A DNA stretch of 59,169 nucleotides. Source: a virus. The notes below the pieces were generated by a model. That model had not been told where the DNA came from, ran no database searches, and saw nothing but the letters and a program-made list of their open reading frames with translations. Where the stretch lies: the IMG/VR virus record IMGVR_UViG_3300024328_000748, positions 1 through 59,169 of that record; one strand, 5' to 3'. The stretch's first letter is position 1. Each line of letters starts with the position of its first letter. This document shows, one piece after another, positions 1-8,678 of this stretch. A program made the translations under genes and the position numbers.

Positions 1-25
1 AAGGTATTATGGAAGAAGCACACTT

Positions 26-604
26 ATGATAGTAAACACAGATATTGATATTGATGTAGCAGATAGAACTAAGTTGTTAAACTTAATTAAACACACACCT
101 GCAATGATTAATGATAATGGTAGACGCAAAAAGCATAACACTGGTGTATACTTCCATGAAATGCCAAGCGATCCATTTACTGGGTTAAGCACAATTGATC
201 ACAAGGAAGCTGAAGCTAAAGGCTATTTTAAACTTGATGTGTTAAATGTAAGTTTATATAAAGATGTTGAAAGCTATGATCAATTAGAAAAATTACTTGA
301 AATGCAACCAATGTGGGATTTATTAGAACACAAAGAAGTTGTTGAAAAATTATTTCACATACATGCACACTACAACATTGTAAGCAGAATGAAACCAACA
401 AGCGTTGAAGAACTTGCAGCCGTACTGGCAATCATTAGACCAGCTAAACGTAATTTATTAGGTAAAGATTGGAATACAGTGTTTGCTACTGTATGGGATA
501 AACCAACAGACGGAACATATTATTTTAAAAAAGCACACGCAATAAGTTATGCAATGGCTATTGTACTACAACTTAATATGCTAGTTATGGGTCTTTCTTT
601 ATAA
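26..604 (+). CDS. DnaE-like (DNA polymerase III alpha) palm/fingers fragment
   Basis: The 192-residue protein resembles a miniature part of bacterial DnaE. The N-terminus carries a D-I-D-I-D run followed by an Arg, like the PDFDVDF catalytic aspartate motif of C-family polymerases. Next comes FKLDVLN (about residues 73-79), like VKFDFLGL. An IIRPAKR stretch (about 136-142) resembles the LYRPGPM fingers motif, and FKKAHAISYA (about 167-176) resembles FNKSHAAAYG. DnaE is normally over 1,000 residues, so most domains are missing here. The reading frame stays open to the left edge, so the gene may begin before the window, with the rest of the enzyme upstream. The 3' end overlaps the converging gene by 20 nt. 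Polymerase activity is not established. Confidence 0.55.
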   Translation: MIVNTDIDIDVADRTKLLNLIKHTPAMINDNGRRKKHNTGVYFHEMPSDPFTGLSTIDHKEAEAKGYFKLDVLNVSLYKDVESYDQLEKLLEMQPMWDLLEHKEVVEKLFHIHAHYNIVSRMKPTSVEELAAVLAIIRPAKRNLLGKDWNTVFATVWDKPTDGTYYFKKAHAISYAMAIVLQLNMLVMGLSL

Positions 605-956
605 GACTGATATTACGGCGTTTAATACGTTTTGTAATACTGTCGCTTAGTCTAACTTCAGGTCCAGCAACTACTTCCATTTGTTTTATATTAAAACTTT
701 GACTTGTAGCACTAAATGGCCATCTATTTAATAATGCAATATTGATAGGTAGTTTCCGATTTGTTTCCCACCACCACTCATCGCCCAATCTCAAAAACGA
801 TTGACGTTCCGCATTTGATCCTAGTCTATCGTAAACATACATTGTAGCTATATGGTTATCGATATTTTGCATTATTCCTAGGTATTCATTTCCGGCATAC
901 TCTATGACAGTTAAGAATGGAAATTCTTCTAACAAGGTTTTATATTTTTCAATCAT
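585..956 (-). CDS. Conserved phage protein of unknown function
   Basis: This is a 123-residue protein. I chose the inner ATG (MIEKYK) because the longer reading adds a poorly conserved-looking leader that runs towards the late promoter of the opposite gene. The sequence has a hydrophobic aromatic core (EYAGNEYLGIMQN, WWWETNR) and a basic tail (KRIKRR). The pattern resembles a small conserved hypothetical protein seen in marine T4-like phages; that is recall, not a search. It converges on and overlaps the DnaE-like gene. No promoter was recognised upstream. Confidence 0.55.
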   Translation of the reverse strand: MIEKYKTLLEEFPFLTVIEYAGNEYLGIMQNIDNHIATMYVYDRLGSNAERQSFLRLGDEWWWETNRKLPINIALLNRWPFSATSQSFNIKQMEVVAGPEVRLSDSITKRIKRRNISLIKKDP

Positions 957-1002
957 TGTACATATATTTATTAATTTTTTTACCAGCGGTTTTTGTAATT
1001 TG

Positions 1003-1010
1003 CATAAATA
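1003..1010 (+). promoter_or_regulatory. T4-type late promoter
   Basis: CATAAATA octamer. With T4 spacing (+1 six nt after the octamer) the transcript starts at about 1016, just before a strong CAGGAG ribosome site for the gene at 1030. Confidence 0.75.
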
Positions 1011-1029
1011 CATACACAGGAGAATATGA

Positions 1030-1851
1030 ATGTCAAATTACGCAACAACTTATAATATTAATCAAACAGGCGATTTATATGCAATAGATGCCTCAGGTAG
1101 CAAAGCTGGATTGGGTAGCTATGCAAGTGCGGCAGGAACTACTATAAACTCTCCTGTCAATTATCGTTTCTTAAAGCTATTTACCGGTTTAGATAATGAG
1201 TTTATTTTTTACATAAAAAACATAGATCGTAAACCAATACAGCTACATGGTCAAACTATTATGGCTAATTTAACCAATAGAGAAACCCAAGCAAAAATAG
1301 TAGCAAAGAAATGTCAAATATTAGACTTCGACGAAGGCAAAGTTAAGCTAGTTGTCTCTGCCGGTGAGATAAGTTCAATACAAAACGGTTTCCTTGATCT
1401 TGTATTTACCTATGTAAATTCACAGGGTTTAAATCTTCCATTATTTGTAGATCAAAACCTAAGACCAAATTATACAGTTGAAGTAAGCGACCAAACAAGA
1501 AATATTCCATTAACAACTTCTACAGGTGATACATTTATAGAATCTGATGGATTTTACTACAGTAGTCATTTACCAGGACCTGGTGCATACAACAAAGTTA
1601 ATGGAATGATTACATTGGCAGTATACGCCACTAACTATACAGGTAACTTTTACATACAGGGCGCATTAGAAGAAAACCCTACAGAAAACGACTGGTTTAA
1701 TATTATATTGGGTACGCACACAGATGAACATTATCCATATATTGGCTTTACTGGAATTGATCCATGGACATTCCGTACTAATATAAAATATCTTAGAGCA
1801 AAATTCACACAAACGCAAGGAACACTTGACAAAGTCATAATTCGAGTGTAA
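1030..1851 (+). CDS. Virion structural protein (putative)
   Basis: A 273-residue protein rich in Thr, Asn, Tyr and beta-type sequence, with no catalytic motif. Middle and C-terminal stretches such as NFYIQGALEENP and YLRAKFTQTQGT resemble beta-sandwich tail or baseplate proteins annotated as virion structural in marine myophages. It has its own late promoter at 1003 and a CAGGAG ribosome site at 1016-1022. An out-of-frame ATG at 1026 is rejected because the long frame starts at 1030. Late expression supports a structural role; the exact position in the virion is unknown. Confidence 0.55.
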   Translation: MSNYATTYNINQTGDLYAIDASGSKAGLGSYASAAGTTINSPVNYRFLKLFTGLDNEFIFYIKNIDRKPIQLHGQTIMANLTNRETQAKIVAKKCQILDFDEGKVKLVVSAGEISSIQNGFLDLVFTYVNSQGLNLPLFVDQNLRPNYTVEVSDQTRNIPLTTSTGDTFIESDGFYYSSHLPGPGAYNKVNGMITLAVYATNYTGNFYIQGALEENPTENDWFNIILGTHTDEHYPYIGFTGIDPWTFRTNIKYLRAKFTQTQGTLDKVIIRV

Positions 1852-1860
1852 TATATACAC

Positions 1861-2868
1861 ATGAGTTTAATGATCGAATACGTCAGAAATCTGATTCCGA
1901 CGAACTGGAAGCCTAGCCCTAGTGGTTGGCATTCTGGTAATTGCCCTATGTGTATAACAAATGGACAAGCTAGGCCAGATACACGTGGACGTGGTGGATT
2001 TCACTTTGATGACGATAAGTTTCAGTATCATTGCTTTAACTGTCATTATAAAACAGGTTGGAGTCCAGGTAATAAAGTTAATAATAGACTAAAAAACTTA
2101 TTATTAAAATTTGGTGCAGATGAAGCCGCAGTACAGCGTTTACAATTAGAGCTTATGCGTGAACTTGATATCACACATACACTAATGGTACAAGAGCGCA
2201 GAAAGAAACTAGTAATTGATTGGCCAGAAGTAGCATTGCCTGAAAATACAAAGCCATTTATGGAACATACGCCAGATACAAACTGGACTGAAGCAGTAGA
2301 ATATTTAACAAACAGAGGATTTGATATAACAGATCCTAGACTGATGTATAGTCCGGCTAAACAGCCAGCTAGAATGTCAAAGCGTTTTGTAATACCTTTT
2401 TATTATAAAAATAAAGTAATTGGATATACAGGTCGTTGGATAGGTAAGCCACCAGAAGGAATGCCTAAGTATTATAATCAACAACCAGCTAAAAACTTTG
2501 TTTATGGATTAGACAGACAACATGCTGACAAAGAAATTGTTATATTGACAGAAGGTCCTTTAGATGCTATAATAACAGATGGAATCAGTGCAGGCACTAA
2601 TACTATTAGTGAAGAACAAGCAGACGTTATTTTGAGTTTAAACAAACAAATTATTGTATTACCAGATGCCGACGAGGCAGGAATGAAAATGGTAGATGCA
2701 GCAGTTAAATACGGATGGAGTGTTGCATTTCCTGAATGGGAAGATTGCAACGATGCCGGCGATGCGTTAATGAAATACGGCAGATTATTTACAGTGCGTA
2801 GTATATTAGATAGTGCTATAAGTAATCCTACAAAAATACAGGTTATTGGAAGGAAATATTGTAAATGA
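1861..2868 (+). CDS. DNA primase with zinc finger and Toprim domain (gp61-like)
   Basis: Makes RNA primers for lagging-strand synthesis at the phage fork. The N-terminal zinc-binding domain has C28/C31 and C58/C61 (CPMC and CFNC). The Toprim domain shows LTEGPLDAI (about 229-237), supplying the conserved Glu, and LPDADEAG (about 267-274), supplying the acidic DxD pair. At 335 residues it has the size of T4 gp61-type primases rather than host DnaG. It overlaps the helicase start by 4 nt (ATGA), so the two are probably translationally coupled into a primosome unit. Confidence 0.9.
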   Translation: MSLMIEYVRNLIPTNWKPSPSGWHSGNCPMCITNGQARPDTRGRGGFHFDDDKFQYHCFNCHYKTGWSPGNKVNNRLKNLLLKFGADEAAVQRLQLELMRELDITHTLMVQERRKKLVIDWPEVALPENTKPFMEHTPDTNWTEAVEYLTNRGFDITDPRLMYSPAKQPARMSKRFVIPFYYKNKVIGYTGRWIGKPPEGMPKYYNQQPAKNFVYGLDRQHADKEIVILTEGPLDAIITDGISAGTNTISEEQADVILSLNKQIIVLPDADEAGMKMVDAAVKYGWSVAFPEWEDCNDAGDALMKYGRLFTVRSILDSAISNPTKIQVIGRKYCK

Positions 2869-4262
2869 GTGAACAAAAAGAATATACATTTGAACTACAA
2901 AAACTATTTGTAGAATTTTTAGCACACGATCAAGATTTGTTTGTTCGTGTTAATGGTATATGTAATCCAGAATATTTTACAAGAGAATTACGTAAGACAG
3001 TAGAGTTCATTCAAGAACATGCAAACGATTATGGCGCACTTCCTTCAGGCGAACAAATTGTAGCAACAACTGGATTAGAGCTACAGAGTTTAAAAGACAT
3101 AGATGCAAGACACGATGATTGGTTTATTGATGAGTTTGAAACATTTTGTAAACACAAAGCACTAGAAACTGCTATTTTGAATTCAACAGATTTACTTGAA
3201 CAAGGTGAATTTGGTGCAGTAGAATTAATGATTAAAGAAGCAGTAGGTATTGGGCTTGCTAAACACTTAGGTACAGACTATTGGGCAAATCCATTAGAAC
3301 GTATTGAAAAAGTTCGCAATGCACGTGGTGGAACAAGCACAGGCTGGACTGAAATTGACAAAAAACTGTATGGTGGATTTAATAGAGGTGAATTAAATAT
3401 ATTTGCTGCACCGTCAGGTGGTGGTAAGAGTTTGTTCTTGCAAAATTTAGCATTAAACTGGGCGTTAGATGGAAAGAATGTATTATATATTAGTTTGGAA
3501 CTTAGTGAAGAGCTATGTAGTATGCGTCTTGATAGTATGCTTACAGGATATAACACAAAAGAAGTATTTAAAAATGCAGAAGACGTTGGATTAAAGGTTG
3601 GAGCAATTGGTAAAAAAGCAGGTAACCTACAAATTGTGCAAATGCCAAATGGTGTTACAGTAAATGATTTAAATAGCTTTATGAAAGAGTATGAAGTAAA
3701 GCATAATATTAAATTAGATGCAGTATTACTTGATTATTTAGACTTAATGATGCCAGCACAACGTAAAGTTCCGCCAAGTGACTTGTTTATTAAAGATAAA
3801 TTTGTATCTGAGGAGTTACGTAACTTTGCAGTAGAAAAAGATCTATTGTTTGCAACAGCATCTCAGTTAAATAGAGCAGCAGTAGAAGAAGTAGAGTTTG
3901 ATCACTCTCATATTGCAGGTGGTATTAGTAAAATCCAGACAGCAGATAACGTAATTGGTATTTTTACAAGTACAGCAATGCGTGAACGTGGCAGATATCA
4001 GATTCAATTTATGAAAACACGTAGTAGTGCAGGTGTTGGACAGAAAGTTGACTTAGCATTTGATATTGCAGGGCTACGTATTACTGATTTACCAGAAGAT
4101 GAACAAGGATCCACAATGCATCAACCGAGTGCAATGATGGATAAGTTAAAAAGAAACACTACAGTAACACACCAAGAGAAAACTATTGCAGAAGAGAGTA
4201 TAGTTGAAGACACAGATGCATCAGATAGACTACGAAGCATGTTGAAAAAAGTTAACAAATAA
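2865..4262 (+). CDS. Replicative DNA helicase, DnaB/gp41 type
   Basis: A hexameric 5'-3' helicase that unwinds the phage fork together with the upstream primase. The 465-residue protein has an N-terminal helical domain and a RecA-like motor with Walker A APSGGGKS at about residues 182-189, a Walker B-like VLLDYLDLM near 288, and an SQLNRAA motif near 334, as in the DnaB family. The Asp/Glu-rich C-terminal tail lacks a motif. The start overlaps the primase stop. No late promoter lies immediately upstream, consistent with earlier expression. Confidence 0.9.
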   Translation: MSEQKEYTFELQKLFVEFLAHDQDLFVRVNGICNPEYFTRELRKTVEFIQEHANDYGALPSGEQIVATTGLELQSLKDIDARHDDWFIDEFETFCKHKALETAILNSTDLLEQGEFGAVELMIKEAVGIGLAKHLGTDYWANPLERIEKVRNARGGTSTGWTEIDKKLYGGFNRGELNIFAAPSGGGKSLFLQNLALNWALDGKNVLYISLELSEELCSMRLDSMLTGYNTKEVFKNAEDVGLKVGAIGKKAGNLQIVQMPNGVTVNDLNSFMKEYEVKHNIKLDAVLLDYLDLMMPAQRKVPPSDLFIKDKFVSEELRNFAVEKDLLFATASQLNRAAVEEVEFDHSHIAGGISKIQTADNVIGIFTSTAMRERGRYQIQFMKTRSSAGVGQKVDLAFDIAGLRITDLPEDEQGSTMHQPSAMMDKLKRNTTVTHQEKTIAEESIVEDTDASDRLRSMLKKVNK

Positions 4263-4272
4263 CTGTATAATA

Positions 4273-4280
4273 GATAAATA
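4273..4280 (+). promoter_or_regulatory. T4-type late promoter
   Basis: GATAAATA octamer followed by C. Predicted +1 near 4286 leaves a 26-nt leader containing a TTAGGAG ribosome site for the 4312 gene. It drives the late block from 4312 onwards. Confidence 0.75.
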
Positions 4281-4311
4281 CAAGTAATATCCAGTTTAGG
4301 AGTTTGGGCTG

Positions 4312-4560
4312 ATGAAAAAGAGAACACGTAGTTTATTAGAAGAAATTAATAATCTATCACCTACAAAAGATAGAATTAATATATTGGAATCACGTGGTAC
4401 CAATGCCATCAGTGCAATTATGAATGTACTTGAGATGGTAGATGCAAATTATAGTGAAGAAGATGCCCAAGATATACAAAAACGTATAATGCTTAGTATT
4501 AAGAATAGAGATCCTGAACGTTTTAATAGAGGTATAAAAAACCTAAGGAATAAAAAATGA
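4312..4560 (+). CDS. Small conserved protein of unknown function
   Basis: An 82-residue helical protein with a basic end (GIKNLRNKK) and an acidic middle (SEEDAQDIQKR). No catalytic motif is visible. It is the first gene behind the late promoter at 4273, has a good ribosome site, and overlaps the nucleotidyltransferase-like gene by 4 nt (ATGA). The tight coupling suggests a shared expression schedule with the nucleotidyltransferase/ligase-like pair, possibly as a partner. Function is not assigned. Confidence 0.6.
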   Translation: MKKRTRSLLEEINNLSPTKDRINILESRGTNAISAIMNVLEMVDANYSEEDAQDIQKRIMLSIKNRDPERFNRGIKNLRNKK

Positions 4561-5492
4561 ATATTCAAGATATCGTAGGCACAGTTAAGCGTAAAGCACG
4601 TGATAGCAGAAAACATCGCAAAATTCAGCCCGATAATTTATATAAAGTAAATGTTAAGAAGCTATCCGAAGGCGGAGCAATGCCTGGCGTTGGCGCAATT
4701 CATCATACTGAAATAGATGCTACAATAGAAGCACTAGAAAAGTCCTTGGGTGTGTCACTTAAAGACAATGTTTTAGGATCCGTAGGTAAAAAAGAATATA
4801 GTGGCGATATAGATGTAGCAATTGATCTACCAACAGAAAAATTACCAGAATTTGCGGCAAAATTAGAAGCATCACCTCTTATACAAGATGTAAAAAAGTC
4901 TAGTGTGTTTATGACAGTAGTAGACATTGTTGGATACAACGCAGAAAACACTAAAGAAGGAATAAATCGCACAGGTAAAGTACAAATTGACTTTATGCCA
5001 GGTGAACCAGAGTGGATGAAAACATATTATCATAGCCCACACGAAAAAGGCATGAGTAAAGACGGACGTTCTAGTAACTACAAAGGAACTTTCCGTAATA
5101 TTATGTTAGCAACAATGGCTGCAGTTTATCAAGCAGATAGCAGCGAAGAACAAAATGAACATGGACGTCCATTAGAACAAAAGCGTTGGATATGGAGCCC
5201 ATCAGATGGATTAAATTGGATCTCACGTAAACCTAAACCTAAAGCAAATGGACAAGGCTATACAAAAGCAAACATTGATACACGAATAGAAGGTCCATTT
5301 AAAAATCCAACAGAAATTGCAACAAAATTTGGTCTTGACAGTGCTGAAGATTTATATAGTTTTGAAACACTATTAGCAGCAATTAAGAAAAACTATCCAA
5401 GTGAAGTTGTTGATAAAATTATTAGACAGTTTAAAGATAACGGTCAAATTCAAAGCATGGGCATTCCAGCAGAACTAGAAGGTGAAGGCTAA
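4557..5492 (+). CDS. Nucleotidyltransferase-fold protein
   Basis: The 311-residue protein shows the DNA polymerase beta/MNT signature: a Gly-Ser at residues 74-75, then about eight residues later SGDIDVAID with Asp84 and Asp86 as metal ligands. A third acidic position could be the Asp of QIDFMPG near 148. The family transfers NMP to nucleic acid, protein or small molecules; the substrate here is unknown. It overlaps the next gene by one nt (TAATG), which encodes a protein with a ligase-like KxDG motif. A joint role in end modification and sealing is therefore plausible but inferred. Confidence 0.6.
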   Translation: MNIQDIVGTVKRKARDSRKHRKIQPDNLYKVNVKKLSEGGAMPGVGAIHHTEIDATIEALEKSLGVSLKDNVLGSVGKKEYSGDIDVAIDLPTEKLPEFAAKLEASPLIQDVKKSSVFMTVVDIVGYNAENTKEGINRTGKVQIDFMPGEPEWMKTYYHSPHEKGMSKDGRSSNYKGTFRNIMLATMAAVYQADSSEEQNEHGRPLEQKRWIWSPSDGLNWISRKPKPKANGQGYTKANIDTRIEGPFKNPTEIATKFGLDSAEDLYSFETLLAAIKKNYPSEVVDKIIRQFKDNGQIQSMGIPAELEGEG

Positions 5493-6607
5493 TGTTTATC
5501 AAAGAAATATTATTAGAGAAGGCAGGTAGTGCCAGAATCCAACACCTCGAAGACCTCATTCTTTGGAATGGTAAAGCAGGTGCCCAAAAAGCAATAGCAT
5601 CATTGCACAGTTTAGAAAGCAACCCAAGTGATACAACTATCAAATGGGACGGCTCACCGGCGGTTATATTTGGTCGTAATGAAAACGGCGAGTTCATATT
5701 AACAGATAAAAGTGGATTTGGTGCAAAAGGTTATGACGGCAAAGCCACATCAGCAGATGGTCTAGAAGCTATGCTAAAGAATCGTCCTGGCTACACTAAA
5801 AACCCACAAGAATACGGCGGCTTTATTAAGCAAATGAAAAGTGTATGGCCTGCATTTGAGCAAGCAACACCAAGCGACTTTAGAGGATATGTACATGGTG
5901 ATTTACTTTGGTTTACAACACCACAAGAAAAAGATGGCAGGTTAATATTCACACCAAACACAACACAGTACTCAGTTGATCCTGCAAGTGACATCGGCAA
6001 GAAAATTGCCAATAGTAATACAGGTGTTGTGCTACATGCACACATTGACTTAGAAGGAAACAAAAGCTCAGTTGATGCAACTAAGTTTCAAGAAGGTCCA
6101 TTGTTAGCAATGCCTCCACAAACACTTACAGATGTACCAGACATTCAAAGTGCTAAACTAAAAGAACTTGAAAACTTTATTAATCAAGCAGGCGGAGACA
6201 TTGATGCAGTATTAACACCTCCTGTAGAACTTAAAATGAAAAACTTTCCAGATATCTTGTACATGTATATGAACAATGCAGCAAAAACAAGATCAACCGG
6301 TAAAATTGGTAGTAAGCATTTTGTACAATGGTTAACAGCAGATGGTTCTAAGGTAAGTAAAGCTAAACAAGGCAGACTTGTAGAATATTTAAAGCAACAT
6401 CAAAAAGGTTTAGATGCCGTATTTGCATTTATGCGTAGTATTGGACCTATTAAAGATAACATTATAGCACAACTAGATGCCAACCCAGCTGATATTGAAG
6501 CAAGTACAGGTGGACAACGAGGTGGCGAAGGTTATGTAATTGGCAAAGATGTCAAACTAGTAAACAGAGCAGGCTTTACAGCCGCTAATATGGAAAAGAA
6601 CAATTAA
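5492..6607 (+). CDS. KxDG-motif ligase-like nucleotidyltransferase (putative)
   Basis: A 371-residue protein with KWDGSPAVIF at residues 51-60. This matches motif I (KxDG) of the covalent nucleotidyltransferase superfamily, which includes DNA and RNA ligases and capping enzymes. A downstream GYVHGDLLW (near 131-139) could serve as motif III. The C-terminus has EGYVIG (about 346) followed by KLVNR (about 355), resembling motifs IV and V of RNA ligases. The segments between are long and unfamiliar, so it may be a divergent member with its own substrate. It is translationally coupled to the nucleotidyltransferase-fold protein just upstream. Confidence 0.5.
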   Translation: MFIKEILLEKAGSARIQHLEDLILWNGKAGAQKAIASLHSLESNPSDTTIKWDGSPAVIFGRNENGEFILTDKSGFGAKGYDGKATSADGLEAMLKNRPGYTKNPQEYGGFIKQMKSVWPAFEQATPSDFRGYVHGDLLWFTTPQEKDGRLIFTPNTTQYSVDPASDIGKKIANSNTGVVLHAHIDLEGNKSSVDATKFQEGPLLAMPPQTLTDVPDIQSAKLKELENFINQAGGDIDAVLTPPVELKMKNFPDILYMYMNNAAKTRSTGKIGSKHFVQWLTADGSKVSKAKQGRLVEYLKQHQKGLDAVFAFMRSIGPIKDNIIAQLDANPADIEASTGGQRGGEGYVIGKDVKLVNRAGFTAANMEKNN

Positions 6608-6805
6608 ATGTATAGTAAGCAATGTAAGTTACACTTACACGAAGCAAAAATGACACGTTGGCAACACTTTAAACATGCATGTAGCATTAGTTGGCGTTTA
6701 GAGAAGGCAGCATGGGCAGTATTTTTACATGCACTTGCGCCAAGATACTTTAAAACATACGCAAGTGATACTTGTGATGCAATAGCAAAAGAGAATAAAA
6801 AATGA
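6608..6805 (+). CDS. Small DUF6356-like protein
   Basis: A 65-residue protein beginning directly after the upstream stop. The pattern HLHEAKMTRWQHF, an aromatic/hydrophobic helix, then HALAPRYFKTYASD resembles the DUF6356 arrangement (His-Leu start, Tyr/Trp-x-x-His, and a His-Ala-x-x-Pro motif after a hydrophobic helix). Function of the family is unknown; a membrane association is likely. It overlaps the next gene by 4 nt. Confidence 0.5.
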   Translation: MYSKQCKLHLHEAKMTRWQHFKHACSISWRLEKAAWAVFLHALAPRYFKTYASDTCDAIAKENKK

Positions 6806-7560
6806 ACGAAAAACAATATACAGCAAAGCAATGGGCAGAACTAGAAGGTGGACACACAATGAGCGAAGATTCAAAAGCTCTACCATTTATGCAATCTTTA
6901 GGTGAAGCACGTATGTACAAATCAAAAGCGCAAATCTCACGTGAAGGCGCACGTAGTATCACTGACCATGCATTTGTTAGTATGTTAAGTTTATATGCAA
7001 TGAGTCAAGATTATGACTCAGCACCAATGGCAGCCAATTATGCAAAAGCAACAATTTCTAGAGGTAGCTTTTCTGCACCAAGCCCAGGCGGAACAGATTT
7101 ATATCAAACACTTTTTACACTAAACAAACCAGAAGGGTTAGTCAATAGTGCAAACGACAAAATGTTAATGAGTAAAGTACAACTTGATAACAATAAAATT
7201 AAAGGTTTTCTTAGAAAAATACAAAATGGTAATTTGTCACATGGTGAAGCACAATCATTTTTCTATAGACTAGAAAGCCAACTAGCAATACAAGATCCTA
7301 AGTTAAGAGCAGCAAGACGCTTAACACAAAACTGGAGCAAATTAACTACAGCACAGCGTACATTAGTTGCTACACAACTTGATAGATATTATAAAACAGC
7401 CGCATACAGAAGTGACATGCGTCCACTGTTTATGAAGTTTGCTAAAAATAATGGACTTATTGTTGGACAAGGAAAAGTTAAAAAGATTGCGAAGCGAGTG
7501 GCAAGAGGAGCGGCAGCTTTTGCGGCTGGATATGCAGCTGGCAAAATGACAGAGCTATAA
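6802..7560 (+). CDS. Conserved late phage protein, possible virion component
   Basis: A 252-residue protein. It is largely helical, with a basic stretch (KVKKIAKRVARG) followed by an Ala/Gly-rich tail (AAAFAAGYAAGKM) at about residues 225-248 that could insert in a membrane or pack as a helical hairpin. No enzyme motif is seen. It sits in a late gene run between the ligase-like gene and structural genes with almost no spacing, which favours a virion or assembly role. Confidence 0.5.
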   Translation: MNEKQYTAKQWAELEGGHTMSEDSKALPFMQSLGEARMYKSKAQISREGARSITDHAFVSMLSLYAMSQDYDSAPMAANYAKATISRGSFSAPSPGGTDLYQTLFTLNKPEGLVNSANDKMLMSKVQLDNNKIKGFLRKIQNGNLSHGEAQSFFYRLESQLAIQDPKLRAARRLTQNWSKLTTAQRTLVATQLDRYYKTAAYRSDMRPLFMKFAKNNGLIVGQGKVKKIAKRVARGAAAFAAGYAAGKMTEL

Positions 7561-7561
7561 T

Positions 7562-8029
7562 ATGCGCTCTACAGGAACACAAAGACCGTCGGAAGTAATC
7601 GGTGGCAATACGGCCTTTTACACTATATACACATTAATAGATATTACTGATTCAAATGTATCAAGTCCAAAAATAAATGAGAAAAAGTTTTATCAAAGTC
7701 AAAACTTAAATACATTTATGCAGGTAATTGGATTAAGAACACAACCAATTATAAGTAGTATAACAAAACTAGAATCACAGAATTTAACTGATTACAAATT
7801 TGGATCAAGCATTACTGGTACACAAACAGTATGGATATTAAAATTTGTGTCAGATACAGATCGTGCCTGGTACGGCAATGATAGTAATACTGCATTATTA
7901 TCACAGGATTTTGATTTTGTACCAGTACACGATCAGTTAGATGAAACTGTAGTAATAGACGGAGATGTTATAAACACCAATACAGTTGATAAGTGTAATA
8001 CTTACTTCAGTTTTAGTGAAAACATATAA
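7562..8029 (+). CDS. Probable virion-associated protein, unknown
   Basis: A 155-residue beta-rich protein with many Thr, Ser and Asn residues and no recognisable motif. It starts two bases after the previous stop. The gene runs to the late promoter at 8025, which lies inside its last codons. Composition and position in the late block suggest a structural component; nothing more specific can be supported. Confidence 0.45.
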   Translation: MRSTGTQRPSEVIGGNTAFYTIYTLIDITDSNVSSPKINEKKFYQSQNLNTFMQVIGLRTQPIISSITKLESQNLTDYKFGSSITGTQTVWILKFVSDTDRAWYGNDSNTALLSQDFDFVPVHDQLDETVVIDGDVINTNTVDKCNTYFSFSENI

Positions 8030-8032
8030 ATA
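8025..8032 (+). promoter_or_regulatory. T4-type late promoter
   Basis: TATAAATA octamer at the 3' end of the preceding gene. Predicted +1 is near 8038, exactly where a perfect hairpin (8038-8055) starts. Confidence 0.75.
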
Positions 8033-8037
8033 GTACT

Positions 8038-8055
8038 ATATGCACGAATGCATAT
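8038..8055 (+). promoter_or_regulatory. 5'-terminal mRNA hairpin
   Basis: ATATGCA-CGAA-TGCATAT is a perfect 7-bp stem with a CGAA loop. It begins at the predicted +1 of the 8025 late promoter. Such 5' hairpins can protect mRNA from decay. It also overlaps a five-codon ATG-initiated frame at 8040-8057. Confidence 0.5.
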
Positions 8056-8108
8056 AATAGAAATCAGCTCTTTAAGAGATTGTAATTAAATGGAATTGGA
8101 CGGGAATT

Positions 8109-8390
8109 ATGTCAATGCAACAATCAAGACTAGAGCGTGAAAACCTAGAAGCACATGTAGACTTATGTGCAGAGAGGTATCGCGTGTTAGAAGAAAAATT
8201 TACAAGATTAGAAAACAAAGTTGACGATCTGTCAGATTCAATTAAAGCGTTGTCGGATAAGAATACAGCTGATAAAGTTTCTGGTAACAAATTAGTAATA
8301 GGTGCAGCGGCAACTGTGATTGCAGGATTATTAAGTACAATTGTATTATTATTGCTTAATTTACAAGGAATGCAGGTACTGGTACAATAA
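8109..8390 (+). CDS. Coiled-coil protein with C-terminal membrane anchor
   Basis: The 93-residue protein has a coiled-coil-like N-terminal two thirds (LERENLEAHVDLCAERY, then KFTRLENKVDDL). A single C-terminal membrane segment (AAATVIAGLLSTIVLLLLNL, about residues 66-85) follows. The topology would fit a tail-anchored protein, with holin or lysis accessory as possibilities, but there is no specific signature. It is preceded by a roughly 70-nt leader from the 8025 late promoter and overlaps the next gene by one nt. Confidence 0.55.
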   Translation: MSMQQSRLERENLEAHVDLCAERYRVLEEKFTRLENKVDDLSDSIKALSDKNTADKVSGNKLVIGAAATVIAGLLSTIVLLLLNLQGMQVLVQ

Positions 8391-8677
8391 TGATACTGAA
8401 CGAATCATATAGTAACGTTGTTACAGAAGCTAAAGTAGTGTATGCTCGCAGAGGCAGAAGTGTTACTACTAAGTTTAGATGTACAGTAGGACCTAGAAAA
8501 GGTCGTGTTGTAGCATCACCGGCTCAATGTAGCAAACCTATAGATTTGAAAAAGAGATTTGTGTTAAGAAAAACAAGAGCAGCAAAAGGCTCACGTATGA
8601 TGAAAAAAGCACAAAGAACAAAAAGAGTTAACCCACAAAGTAGAATTGTGAGACAACTAAACAAAGCGAGAAAATGA
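8390..8677 (+). CDS. Small strongly basic protein
   Basis: A 95-residue, Lys/Arg-rich protein with clusters such as RRGRSVTTKFR, LKKRFVLRKTR and KKAQRTKR, plus two Cys (C31 and C47) inside a KGRVVASPAQC segment. It is likely to bind nucleic acid, for example packaged DNA or RNA; this is inferred from charge only. It is a late gene coupled by overlap to the membrane-anchored protein upstream. Confidence 0.5.
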   Translation: MILNESYSNVVTEAKVVYARRGRSVTTKFRCTVGPRKGRVVASPAQCSKPIDLKKRFVLRKTRAAKGSRMMKKAQRTKRVNPQSRIVRQLNKARK

Positions 8678-8678
8678 T

